Positions 43,556-54,569 of a DNA stretch of 64,000 nucleotides are shown piece after piece (positions within the stretch are counted from its first letter, which is position 1; each line of letters starts with the position of its first letter). The notes beneath the pieces are model-generated. The model worked only from the letters and a program-made list of their open reading frames with translations, was not told the DNA's origin and ran no database searches. This DNA comes from Pleurodeles waltl (taxonomy: Eukaryota > Chordata > Amphibia > Caudata > Salamandridae), in contig NC_090440.1 in the NCBI RefSeq assembly GCF_031143425.1, positions 341,685,844-341,749,843 of the forward strand, written 5' to 3'. The position numbers and the translations under genes were made by a program.

Positions 43556-45066
43556 CCCCAAGTGTGGGGTGGAACACAACTGAACTTAGGGATTAACAGT
43601 GGTTTTAATTGGCATAAAAGCAGAAGATTTCATGAAGTAGCAGTATAAACGAGAAGTTCTAGTGGCCTGAGCAGAGCATCAAGCTTCGTAGAGCTATGAC
43701 TCCCTACACTAGATTCTAGGCCAACCTCAAACCACATATACCTAGATATATGCCAATTGGAATCTTAACACTAGTATTTATGTATCTAATTGAAATCTAG
43801 GAAATCAGACACAGTATTTTGTCCCCAGACTATCAAGATGAAATTCCTGCAGTATCAGCCCACTTAATGTTTTTAGATCTCATCGCTACCCTGCAATTTC
43901 CTTTCTCATTTGACATTTAGGACTTACAATAATGAATTGTCCACAAACAAATGCATGGCATAATGCAGGCTTAGTTCAGAGGCTACATTTCACTACTCCC
44001 TTCTTCTCTCAGCAGTCCGCAGGTGATGTCGAACATATGTCTCCTGCAATCCTGCAAATAAACTTCTCTTTCCTGAAGAAATATCAAGCAAAAAACATAC
44101 TTGATCACAACTACTCAACTCAATAAGGAAAGAAATCTCCATGATCTGACCAAAGATGGGTGCAATTGATTCCACAATGGCAGGATTGATTCTGAACTCA
44201 AATGAACATGATCAGATTTTGGATCATTCAAATAGATGGCTGGATAGCCACCTTTATGGCATGTGGACTATTCTATAGAAATATGACACTTCAAGCGTAA
44301 AGTCAAAATCCTTGATGATTAATTATGTAGGATTGAAATTAATTCTTCAGGCATTCCTGAAGAGGAGTTTAGTCCAATATCAAATAATCCATATGGGATA
44401 ACTCAGATTAAAAGAAAATAACTGGTGGCCTACACCTTCCTCACAAGGGGTCTTCTTATCTTGCACTAAAGGTACACAGTACACAAAGACTAACCATACT
44501 ATATCAAAACATAAATTGATTGACAATGTAATCTTTATGGCCTGGCGTATTGCTTGGAAGACAACTGACAAACACCAAAATTGACCCATTGCTTCATGCT
44601 TTAGCTCAACTATGGAGAAATCAAATTCTACTACTTGCTGGTAATTTTGGACCTCCATAGGAATAGAACAGGTGGGACAACTCATCAAGGGGTTAGCCAA
44701 ATTCATTTCATTATCTTAGCTCTGAATTTGGGCTCAGTCTAGCAAATCAATGGCAAAATATTCACATGGCCCATTGCCTCAGAAGCTGATTAGGTAAAGA
44801 TCTGACACTGATGTTAGAGTCCCAGTAATGGTGCAGAGACAAAGAGAAAACATATCTGTATGGGGTGATAATTGAGACTCTGACTCTGTAGGAAATAACT
44901 CTAGAGATTACAGCTGTCAGCAATGTACTTTAATTACATGACTGAAAAATCAATGGCATTACTTACCTCCCATGACAAGTACCAGAAAGAGTAGACTGAC
45001 AAATTCCTATGACAACATTTAACATAACTGGAATTGGTCTCCTTTGAAGTTAATAGAGCAGGGGTT
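43556..45066. other. No feature recognised
   Basis: About 1.5 kb of AT-rich, apparently unique sequence. Minus-strand frames around 44380-44706 are short and resemble no family known to me. May be an unrecognised old repeat. Confidence 0.4.
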
Positions 45067-45209
45067 CTCCCTAATTGTTTCAAAGAGAGGGAGCACACTG
45101 CCTGCACTCCAGCAACAAAGAATAACCCCAAAGCATCATATTAAATGCAGTTGATTCGTAGTTCCTTCAAAAAGTAAAAAGAGTCTTTCACCTCCGTAGA
45201 TCCAGCAAG

Positions 45210-45267
45210 TGCTGTATATCCCTGTACACGTGTTTCTGGGTTTAGCCCGTCATCAGCAGGGAGCAGC
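45210..45267 (-). ncRNA. Hammerhead ribozyme, copy 1 (conserved core readable)
   Basis: Minus strand: CTGATGA (45256-45250), stem-loop II CGGGCTAAACCCA, GAAA (45236-45233), a tiny stem III ACACGTGT, and the cleavage triplet GTA (45227-45225). Stem I pairs CCTG with CAGG, then after an internal loop TGCTG with CAGCA. This is a type I hammerhead with the very short stem III known from newt. The pair closing stem II next to the core is C-A. Confidence 0.75.
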
Positions 45268-45520
45268 ATGGAATGGGGCTTGCTTGGAATACCGCCAAAT
45301 GTCTTCTCAGGTTTAAGTACCGCTCATGGTGCACAGGTGCCTCCCAAGGCTTGTCAGCGGTGGCTCAAGGGGGCCGTCAAAAGACAGTTTCAAAGAGAGG
45401 GAGCACACTGCCTGCACTCCAGCAACAAAGTATAACCCCAAAGCATAATAGTAAATGCAGTCGACTCGTAGTCCATTCAAAAATTAAAAAAGAGACTTTA
45501 ACCTCCGTAGGTACAACAAG

Positions 45521-45578
45521 TGCTGTATATTCCTGTACACGTGTTTATGGGTTTAGCCCATCATCAGCAGGGAGCAGC
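45521..45578 (-). ncRNA. Hammerhead ribozyme, copy 2 (GAAA changed to TAAA)
   Basis: CTGATGA is intact and stem II is perfect (TGGG/CCCA), but the first G of the conserved GAAA is T. Predicted inactive. Confidence 0.65.
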
Positions 45579-45829
45579 ATGAACTAAGGGCTTGCTTGGA
45601 ATACCGCCAAATGTCTTCTCAGGGTTAGGTACTACTCATGGTGCCCAGATGCCTCCCAAGGTTGGTCAGCCATGGCTCAAGGGAGCCAACAAAAGACAGT
45701 TTCAAAGAGTGGAAGCACACTGCCTGCACTCCAGCAACAAAGAATAACCCCAAAGCATCATAGTAAATGCAGTTGATTTGTTGTTCCTTCAAAAAGTAAA
45801 GAGTCTTTCACCTCCGTAGGTGCAGCAAG

Positions 45830-45888
45830 TGCTGTATATCCCTGTACACGTGTTTCTGGGTTTAGCCCGTTATCAGCAGGGAGCAGCG
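45830..45888 (-). ncRNA. Hammerhead ribozyme, copy 3 (CTGATGA changed to CTGATAA)
   Basis: GAAA and the GTA site are intact, but the catalytic G of CTGATGA is A. Predicted inactive. Confidence 0.65.
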
Positions 45889-46148
45889 TGGAATGGGGCT
45901 TGCTTGGAATACCGCCAAATGTCTTCTCAGGTTTACGTACCGCTCATGGTGCACAGGTGCCTCCCAAGGCTCGTCAGCCGTGGCTCAAGGGAGCTGTCAA
46001 AAGACAGTTTCAAAGTTTCAAATAGTGGAAGCACACTGTCTGCACTCCGGCAACAAAGTATAACCCCAAAGCATCATATTAAATGCAGTCGATTTGTACT
46101 CTGTTCAAAAAGTAAAAAGAGTCTTTCACCTACGTAGGTGCAGCAAGT

Positions 46149-46197
46149 GCTGTACACGTGTTTGTGGGTTTAGCCCATCATCAGCAGGGAGCAGCAC
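46149..46197 (-). ncRNA. Hammerhead ribozyme, copy 4 (GAAA changed to CAAA)
   Basis: Stem II TGGG/CCCA and CTGATGA are intact. GAAA reads CAAA and about 10 bp of the stem I side are missing. Predicted inactive. Confidence 0.6.
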
Positions 46198-46458
46198 GGA
46201 CTAGTGGATTGCTTGGAATACCGCCAAATGTCTTCTCAGGTTTAAGTACCACTTATGGTGCACAGGTGCCTCCCAAGGCTCGTCAGCCGTGGCTCAAGGG
46301 AGCCGTCAAAAGACAGTTTCAAAGTTTCAAAGAGTGGAAGCACACTGTCTGCACTCCGGCAACAAAGTATAACCCCAAAGCATCATATTAAATGCAGTCG
46401 ATTTGTAGTCTGTTCAAAAAGTAAAAAGAGTCTTTCACCTACGTAGGTGCAGCAAGTG

Positions 46459-46506
46459 CTGTACACGTGTTTGTGGGTTTAGCCCATCATCAGCAGGGAG
46501 CAGCAT
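46459..46506 (-). ncRNA. Hammerhead ribozyme, copy 5 (GAAA changed to CAAA)
   Basis: Same changes as the copy at 46149, so the two units share a recent origin within the array. Confidence 0.6.
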
Positions 46507-46758
46507 GGACTAGTGGATTGCTTGGAATACCGCCAAATGTCTTCTCAGGTTTAAGTACCGCTTATGGTGCACAGGTGCCTCCCAAGGCTCGTCAGCCGTG
46601 GCTCTAGGGAGCCGTCAAAAGACAGTTTCAAAGAGAGGGAGCACACTGCCTGCACTCCAGCAACAAAGTATAACCCCAAAGCATCATAGTAAATGCAGTC
46701 GACTCGTAGTCCATTCAAAAAGTAAAAAAGAGTCTTTCACCTCCGTAGGTACAACAAG

Positions 46759-46818
46759 TGCTGTATATTCCTGTACACGTGTTTCTGGGTTTAGCCCGTC
46801 ATCAGCAGGGAGCAGCAT
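46759..46818 (-). ncRNA. Hammerhead ribozyme, copy 6 (conserved core readable)
   Basis: CTGATGA at 46805-46799, stem-loop II CGGGCTAAACCCA, GAAA at 46785-46782, stem III ACACGTGT and cleavage triplet GTA at 46776-46774. Stem I pairs CCTG/CAGG, and TGCTG with CAGCA beyond the internal loop. As in copy 1 the only core defect is the C-A closing pair of stem II. Confidence 0.75.
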
Positions 46819-47069
46819 GAACTAAGTGCTTGCTTGGAATACCGCCAAAAGTCTTCTCAGGTTTAGGTACCACTCATGGTGCCCAGGTGCCTCCCATGGT
46901 TGGTCAGCCATGGCTCAAGGGAGCCAACAAAAGACAGTTTCAAAGCGAGGGAGCGCACTGCCGGTACTCCAGCAACAAAGTATAACCCCAAAGCATCATA
47001 GTAATTGCAGTCAATTCACAGTCCATTAAAAAAGTAAAAAGAGTCTCTCACCTACGTAGGTGCAGCAAG

Positions 47070-47127
47070 TGCTGTATATTTCTGTACACGTGTTTGTGGG
47101 TTTAGCCTGTCATCAGCAGGGAGCAGC
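47070..47127 (-). ncRNA. Hammerhead ribozyme, copy 7 (GAAA changed to CAAA)
   Basis: CTGATGA is present; the stem II loop side is changed (CAGGCTAAACCCA) and GAAA reads CAAA. Predicted inactive. Confidence 0.6.
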
Positions 47128-47380
47128 ATGGACTAGGGGCCTGCTTGAAATACTGCCAAATGTCTTCTCAGGTTTAAGTACCACTCATGGTGCACAGGTG
47201 CCTCGCAAGGCTTGTCAGCCGTGGCTCAAGGGAGCCATCAAAAGACAGTTTCAAAGAGAGGGAGCACGCTGCCTGCACTTCAGCAACAAAGTATAACCCC
47301 AAAGCATCATAGTAAATTGAGTCAATTGGCAGTCTGTTCAAAAAGTAAAAAGAGTCCTTCATCTCCGTAGGTGCAGCAAG

Positions 47381-47424
47381 TGCTGTATATTCCTGTACAA
47401 CTGTTTCTGGGTTTAGCCGGTCAT
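47381..47424 (-). ncRNA. Hammerhead ribozyme, copy 8 (truncated at the array edge)
   Basis: The array begins here inside the core: only ATGA of CTGATGA is left, followed by CCGGCTAAACCCA and GAAA. The stem III palindrome is altered (ACAGTTGT). Confidence 0.55.
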
Positions 47425-47435
47425 CTCCCTAATTG

Positions 47436-48219
47436 ATACTGCTGGAATTTATGCAAAATATATGCAAGCTTTTCCACAATCTCCAAAACTTTATCAATGG
47501 TATTTTGTGGGCTTGCTGTCATACATTGAAGATTAGGCCTGGGTGAATTTTTTAATACATCAGGGATTTTGACACAATTTTGATAAATTGGTTTAATTAC
47601 ATTTATGTGAAAATACTCTATTACATTACATTGCATAATTTCAGGAAGAAATTTTAAATTGAACTATATTGTTCTGGTAACTTGAGCTGTACTGCTCAGG
47701 CAATGTCTGAACACAGCATTCAAATAGATGTTTTTACCCAAGTGGACCCTCAGGAAATTTATAAGCTAAAAATTACAAATCTTGATGCAAGTGTTTTGAA
47801 CATGAGCAGCAATACCTTTAATGTGGGTGGTCAACAAAAATTTCAGGTTGATTGTTTTAGCCAAGTGGACCGTTTGAGTAAATTTTGAGTTGGAAACTAC
47901 TGATCGAACACCAACTGCAGTGTTTTGAATGCGAGTGACCAGAAATCAACTTGACATTACAGTTTCAAGTTGAATTGATTACTGAATGGCTTCTTTGGGT
48001 ACTTTTTTGAGTGTAAGATAAATTCCAGTAACCTCAGCCAATTAGGCCACAGCAAATTACGCAACTCTTCTACACTCCTACTTAAAATCTAGTGCTAATC
48101 TTAAGTGAGCCCACTTGTCTGTCTACCATAATGTGGGTGATGTTACACAAATATCTAGTCATAGGTGGAGGTGATTTTTGACATGAGGAAACTGACGGCA
48201 AATTTGCTGGTTGAATGCT
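47436..48219. other. No gene; a weak internal direct repeat
   Basis: Two diverged blocks of about 130 bp both contain 'ttttancccaagtggacc', then 'aatttnnaagttgnaaa' and 'gtgttttgaannngag' (starts near 47730 and 47855). Not recognised further. Confidence 0.4.
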
Positions 48220-51052
48220 TGTTGGAAAGTAGATTATTGGTAAGGGCAGGTAAGTACCTACATTTAGCAATAAGCCACAACCCCCACTATGTCCAGTTAG
48301 GTCTCAATTAATTAATCCAGGCTCAACCCTTGGTATCTTGCCAATGAGCAGTTAGGCTTAACTTAGGAGACAGGTGTGTAAAGCATTTGAGAATCACAAA
48401 ACAGTAAATAAGTAAAACACAAACACAATAAAAATCCAAATACAAGTTATCAAAAATTGACTATATTTTTATCTTTAAAGTTACACTAAATCAACAAAAG
48501 TTAGATAAGGGGAACTGGAGATGTGAATTTTTAAAGGCTCTGAGCCAGATTGCTTTACAGTTTTAAACTGGGGCAAAGTCAAAAATTGAGGCCGACTGCA
48601 CTTGAGCCCTGCTCAGCTACAGCAAGCAGGAGGCTTCAGTCAAAAGTGGTGGTCATTATGACCCTGGTGGTAGGTGATAATGTGGCAGTAGTACTGCGAA
48701 CAGGCTGGTGGTACATACCGCCACATTATGACTTTGGCGGGTTGGCTGCAGCCAACCCACCAATTAACCATTCTTACCGCCATGACCTAAGCAGCTGCCA
48801 GGCCGGAGATAACAATCTCCAGCCCGGCAGCCTCTATTGTATCACCAGCAGCATTATGAGCCTGCCTACCAGCATGGTTTTCATGTCATTAGCAATGCCA
48901 CGAAAACCATGGCGGTGAGCATTACCAATGATAGGGAATTCCTCTCCTGTCACTGGTAGGAGGCTCACCCACCCCCTCAAAATACTCCCCAGACGCCTCC
49001 TTCATCGACACTCCCACCTTCCAATCCTCCGCGCATACACGCACACACTCGCATACACGCACCACGCACACACACACTCACTCACACTGGCATACACACA
49101 TTCATTCACACATGCATCCATTCATTCACACATGCATCCATTCATTCTCGCACACATCTGTACACACATTCGCACTGACATGCAGACACGCATTCAAATT
49201 TCCATTTGTACACGCATTCTCACACATGCATACACCCACGCAAACAACACTACACACACAGTCGCATACATGCACACTCACACATTCATGCACACAACCC
49301 CACACACACACACAACACCCATCCTCTCCTGTCGGAAGCCCAACTTACCTGCATCCAAGGTGTCTTCAGGCAGGGAACGGGATGGAGTGCTGCTACCGTG
49401 AGCAGCACCCGCCAGCAGAACACCGCCTGGCCGTATTATGTGTCATGATATGGCTGGCGGCGGTCTACTGGTGAGGCAGTGCTGGTGGTAGCAGCTCCAC
49501 ATTAACACCACCCGCCAGTATGGCCACAGCCGGATTGCCGCCCTTTTTGTGGCGGACGTCCGGCTGTGGTCATAATCTGGCTCACGGTAGTTAGCCGCAG
49601 CGACAGTCTTTTGGCAGCCGTCACCACGGCGGTAGGCGGCTTATACTGCCAATGCCTTAATGAGGGCCTTAGTCTTTTTTTTAAGGATGAGTTTCTCACC
49701 GGGAGGAAGTCCCAGATTGTAACTGAACTCCCTGGAGCTCTCTTCAGATGCGCGTCGCAGGAGAACTCAGTGAAGAATTCTGCCAAACAGGGAATCCCTT
49801 CTTGATTCAGTTGAAGCCAGGCAAAGTCCTTGTTGTGGTGAGGCCCAAGTGTGCAGCTGATGCAGACCTTCAGAGTGCAGGATCCAGGTGCAGGTCAGGA
49901 GTCCAGCAGGGCAGTCCTTCTTCTTCTTGTCTTGTTCCTGGTAGGGATCTGAGGTCTGGGTGCAGCTCTGCCATATTTATACTTGCTCCTGGGGTAGAAA
50001 GCAGCGGGGCCTCTTGACCAATCATATGCAGGCCACCACCCTTTTGAGTGACCACTTACTGTGAAGTGTGGCAAAACTCAATCCCAGGGAGCAACATTCC
50101 TCAAAAATCCAAAATTGTTGAAATTCAATCTTGAGATTAGGTCTGGCTGAGCCCACCTACTGGTGTGGCTTAGTTCCCTGAACACACCCCTTTCCAGCCC
50201 TCTCCCAATCTAATCAGGGGGACATCTGGCTATCTGGTTTCGTAGGAAATGGGGGAGGTACAGGTACAGTATCAAATGTTGCCCCTCCTTTGAAGTACAT
50301 CCTGTTTCACCATCTGCTGAGGCAGTTCTCCCCCAGGCACTTCCTTTGTGTTCAGACCAGGCCACTTCACACATGATCAAGGCAGCCTGGCCAGACTGCC
50401 AGAGGCTGGCCAATCAGAGAATGCCACTACAGAGCTGAAACTGGCAACTTTTCGGTAGAGTTCTAAAACTCTTTCTCTGAGTTAGTTATATTAAATTCAT
50501 CAATGGCAAGTTGTTGGATTTTTTTAGAACAATAAGTTTGATCACAAACTCGAAATAGATAGCTCCTTTTGGCTATTTTTCCCTCACCCGGGCTTATAAA
50601 ACAACATTTAAAAGGTGCCTGCTTATAGTTACACTGCACCCGACCCTGGGACACCTAGGGCCCACCTTAGAGGTGACCTATATGTAAAAATAAGGTAGTT
50701 TGAGATTTTGGAAGTACTTTTAATTCCAAAGTTGAATTTGAAGGTAACAATAATTTGAAAACAGCCAGCAACACAGGCCTGCATTTAAAATGATACTGTT
50801 ATAACCTATGGGTGCACTACCTATGCTGGGGTCCCTAAACCTACATGCCCTACTAGATACTAGGGACCTATAGGTAGATTGGTACAGCCAAATATATTTA
50901 GCCTCATTTGCATAATAATTTTAATCAGAGTACAGGTCCTGGAACTGGTTAGCAGTGCCCAGGGCACCATCAGAGTCAGGAAAACACCAGCATAAGTGAA
51001 AAATGGGGACAAAATGTTAGGGGGCTTCTGCAATCAGCCCAGATTTCCCACA
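48220..51052 (-). repeat. LTR copy B (solo LTR), with nested MITE
   Basis: On the minus strand it starts TGTGGGAAATCTGGGC at 51052 and ends CTTTCCAACA at 48220, giving TG...CA ends. The flanks ATGCT (48215-48219) and ATGGT (51053-51057) could be a 5-bp duplication with one change. Without the MITE at 48648-49668 it is about 1.8 kb. It is paralogous to the split copy A and has no internal coding region, hence a solo LTR. Confidence 0.7.
48648..49668. mobile_element. GC-rich foldback MITE (family II/III type) with CA-rich centre
   Basis: Ends GGTGGTCATTATGACCCTGG and complement GCCAATGCCTTAATGAGGGCC. GGCGGT and CCGCCA motifs occur in the arms, and a long (CA)-rich simple repeat lies at about 49020-49320. 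It sits in copy B almost where Harbinger 1 entered copy A (both are followed by TAGTCTTTTT). Confidence 0.75.
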
Positions 51053-52069
51053 ATGGTTAACTAAATTAGTGAGTGTGGCTGAATATAATCATATTATATA
51101 GAACATAAATGATCAGATGGCTATATTTAACTAGATCTGGGGGTTCAACACAAAATTTCACCTAACATACGCTAACTAAACTGCATATTCCATTGCTGTG
51201 TTGTTCTGTATAATTATTTTAATGTTAGATATTAATCCTGGGTATTCTTTGGTCTCTGTAGAATTATATGCTGTGAGTGCTCCCAAACCTGTATGAGGAC
51301 TCTTGATGTTGCCTACCACTCAGGGTCAATGGACTCTGGAAAAGATTAAAAGGGTTATGGGTATCTATGAAAAGGATTTTTTGATTATTTATTAACGCTC
51401 AGAATACCAACATTTCTGGTCCATATATTTAGTTACTGAGAAATTTGTAGGACCAACAAAGATGTGTGTGTTTTTACTCACATACCTATTGTCATGAAAC
51501 TGCACTATAGTGATTGTTTTGTTCTGATTCCTCCATACCATACTACACAATTTTTTAATTATTCCACTATGGATCTTCAATTATGTTCTGATCTGTGAAT
51601 AATGTAAGATGATCATTTACTGGAAAGTTGAAAATAGTTATAATACAATTATTTAGGTTTTACTGTTGATAGAAAATGGCAATAAAACACTGTTAAAAAA
51701 TTATTCTCTTGACTTTCTCATATCCAAGTTCACACAACTCTTCTCTCTAGTTATCTGCCAACATTTCTTCTCCAACCCGCCATTTTCCTCTTTTTTTGCG
51801 GTTTTACTTTTTTTTAAGGTCTGGCTTTACACCAGACAATTTCACCAAACAGTTAAGTGAGCATCACCACAAGAGGGGCTTTGGCAACATGTTGGGTGCC
51901 AGTAGTACATATTTTGAGTGGGCCAAAATTGTGTGCTTCACAAAAAAGTCCTTGTCTTCCAAACAGCTTTGATCATTCTGTTTATTTATTCAGCTGCCTG
52001 TGCATAAACATACAGGGACACTCACATGACATCACAAGGCTGCTAAAGTGTCTTAGATAGGTCAAGTGT
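51053..52069. other. No feature recognised
   Basis: AT-rich sequence with no convincing frame, repeat or RNA. It ends where the pyrimidine-rich LINE monomers begin. Confidence 0.4.
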
Positions 52070-53326
52070 CTTGACCCAAGGGTAGGTCGCTCCCCCTGCC
52101 GCTGCAGCTCCTCCAGGTTCCTGAGTTCCTGAGACCCACCCCACAGTAAGTACCCCCCACCTCCCAGCCCCTCGTTCTGCCCCGCGCTACTCACCCTCTC
52201 TACTGCTCCTGCTTCTTCTCTTCTTTCCTTCTTCTCTGTTCTTCCTCCTCGCTCCTCGTCTGTATTCTTCTTCTGTACTCCTCTTCTCCCCGTCTTCTCT
52301 CCTCTTCTCTTCTTCCTCATCTTCTGCTGTGGTATTCTGCACCCTGTTTCTTCGTTTTTTGTATCTCCCTCCGTGTTCTTCTGTGTTCTTCTGTGTTCCT
52401 CTGTCTTCTTCTGTCTTCCTCTGTCTTCTTCTGTCTTCCTCTGTGTTTTTCTGTCTTCCTCGGTGTTCTTCTGTCTCCCTCTGTGTTCTTCTGTATTCTT
52501 CTCTGTTCTTCTGTCTTCCTCTGTCTTCTTCTGTCTTCCTCTGTGTTCTTCTGTATTCTTCTCTGCTCTTCTGTACTCCTCTCTGTTCTTCTGTGTTCTT
52601 CTGTGTTCTTCTGTGTGTCTTCTGCTCTTCCGGTCTTCTGCTCTTCCGGTCTTCTGCTCTTCTGTTCTTCTTTTCTTCTGTTCTTCTTTTCTTCTTGTCT
52701 TCTTGTCTTCTGCCTTCGGCTCTTCTGCCTCCTCCGTCCTCTTCTCCCTGCGCCTGCCCTCCTGCTCCTGCCTCATCCCCCTCCCCCACTCGCATCCCCC
52801 CCTCTATCTCCCCTATCTAACCCGTTCACTTTCTACCTCCCTCACTCCTCCTATCTACCTATCTCTCCATCTCTCTATCCCACTATCCAACTCCCTCACT
52901 CTCCACCTCCTCCTATCTTCCTATCTTCCTATCTCTCTATCTTTTTCCCTATCTATCGATTTCTCTATCTACCTTTTCTCTCTACCTATTTCTCTATCTC
53001 TCCCCCCCCTCCCGCCACCCCCTCTATTACCTATCTTCCTATCCCCTCACTCTACCTCTCACCCTCACCCACCTCTACAACCCCCCCTCCCCTATCTTCA
53101 CAACCCTACACCTATCTTTCTCCCTAATCTCCTAAACCTCCTAACACTCTCCCCCCTCCACCCTTAACCCCCCCCTCCCCCAGCTCTTCTCACTCTACCT
53201 GTCCCCCCCTCCCTCGCGCTTTCCCGCCGCGACCTCCTGCACGCCCCCCAGCTCCCATTCGCCCCCAGCTGACCCCTCCCCCCTCCTACCTCATATGGCG
53301 GCCGCTGCGCGACAGTGGTAGCGACC
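52070..53326 (+). promoter_or_regulatory. LINE 5' monomer 1
   Basis: 1,257 bp starting CTTGACCCAAGGGTAGGTCG and ending ATGGCGGCCGCTGCGCGAC plus a 13-bp link. It is strongly pyrimidine-rich, with a degenerate TTCTTCTGTG repeat (52370-52720) and a CTATCTCTC region. The second unit starts directly at 53327. By analogy with the monomers of mouse L1, repeated 5' units likely carry the promoter. The ATG near its end opens only an 8-codon frame (stop TAG). Confidence 0.7.
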
Positions 53327-54569
53327 CTTGACCCAAGGGTAGGTCGCTCCCCCTGCCGCTGCAGCTCCTCCAGGTTCCTGAGTTCCTGAGACCCACCCCA
53401 CAGTAAGTACCCCCCACCTCCCAGCCCCTCGTTCTGCCCCGCGCTACTCACCCTCTCTCCTGCTCCTGCTTCTTTTCCTCTTTCCTTCTTCTCTGTTCTT
53501 CCTCCTCGCTCCTCGTCTGTATTCTTCTTCTGTACTCCTCTTCTCCCCGTCTTCTCTCCTCCTCTCTTCTTCCTCATCTTCTGCTGTGGTATTCTGCACC
53601 CTGTTTCTTCGTTTTTTGTATCTCCCTCCGTGTTCTTCTGTGTTCTTCTGTGTTCCTCTGTCTTCTTCTGTCTTCCTCTGTCTTCTTCTGTCTTCCTCTG
53701 TGTTTTTCTGTCTTCCTCGGTGTTCTTCTGTCTCCCTCTGTGTTCTTCTGTATTCTTCTCTGTTCTTCTGTCTTCCTCTGTCTTCTTCTGTCTTCCTCTG
53801 TGTTCTTCTGTACTCCTCTCTGTTCTTCTGTGTTCTTCTGTGTTCTTCTGTGTGTCTTCTGTTCTTCCGGTCTTCTGCTCTTCCGGTCTTCAGTCCTTCC
53901 GGTCTTCTGCTCTTCTGTTCTTCTTTTCTTCTGTTCTTCTTTTCTTCTTGTCTTCTTGTCTTCTGCCTTCGGCTCTTCTGCCTCCTCCGTCCTCTTCTCC
54001 CCGCGCCTGCCCTCCTGCTCCTGCCTCATCCCCCTCCCCCACTCGCATCCCCCCTCTATCTCCCCTATCTAACCCGTTCACTTTCTACCTCCCTCACTCC
54101 TCCTATCTACCTATCTCTCCATCTCTCTATCCCACTATCCAACTCCCTCACTCTCCACCTCCTCCTATCTTCCTATCTTCCTATCTCTCTATCTTTTTCC
54201 CTATCTATCGATTTCTCTATCTACCTTTTCTCTCTACCTATTTCTCTATCTCTCCCCCCCTCCCGCCACCCCCTCTATTACCTATCTTCCTATCCCCTCA
54301 CTCTACCTCTCACCCTCACCCACCTCTACAACCCCCCCTCCCCTATCTTCACAACCCTACACCTATCTTTCTCCCTAATATCCTAAACCTCCTAACACTC
54401 TCCCCCCTCCACCCTTAAACCCCCCTCCCCCAGCTCTTCTCACTCTACCTGTCCCCCCCCCCTCGCGCTTTCCCACCGCGACCTCCTGCACGCCCCCGCC
54501 CCCCAGCTCCCATTCGCCCCCAGCTGACCCCTCCCCCCCTCCTACCTCATATGGCGGCCGCTGCGCGAC
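53327..54569 (+). promoter_or_regulatory. LINE 5' monomer 2
   Basis: About 1,243 bp, nearly identical to monomer 1 apart from small losses in the TTCTTCTGTG repeat (around 53810-53900) and single bases. It runs into the protein-coding part: the ATG in its ATGGCGGCCGC end (54551) is in frame with the endonuclease. Confidence 0.75.

Larger units (their letters stand above)
45078..47424 (-). repeat. Satellite array with hammerhead ribozymes (newt satellite 2-like), about 7.5 units
   Basis: Head-to-tail units of 308-311 bp (unit starts CAAAGAGAGGGAGCACACTG near 45081, 45389, 45701, then about 46020, 46328, 46628, 46940, 47251). Each has a hammerhead-type core on the minus strand. Units are about 90 % alike by eye. 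Both sides carry the same 11 bp, CTCCCTAATTG (45067-45077 and 47425-47435), exactly at the array borders. On the minus strand the array begins within the ribozyme core (ATGACCGG) and ends in TTTGAAA. Newt satellite 2 has 330-bp hammerhead-containing repeats, and retrozymes are retrotransposed multimers of such units; identity with either is inferred. No protein-coding capacity. Confidence 0.9.

Noticed and set aside
44380..44706. Minus-strand frame of 108 codons
   Set aside because: Isolated, no motif, no neighbours of the same kind; cannot be told from chance.
45273..47296. Repeated frames of about 70-100 codons across the tandem array
   Set aside because: They recur with the satellite period, differ by frameshifts between units, and the unit is explained by the hammerhead core.
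48928..49474. His/Thr-rich frames
   Set aside because: They translate a (CA)n-rich simple repeat inside a MITE.
51982..54418. Long open frames on both strands with Arg/Glu/Lys-rich or Ser/Leu/Phe-rich products
   Set aside because: They come from the TTCTTCTGTG and CTATCT simple repeats of the two LINE 5' monomers; three frames are open in parallel and the products are pure low complexity.
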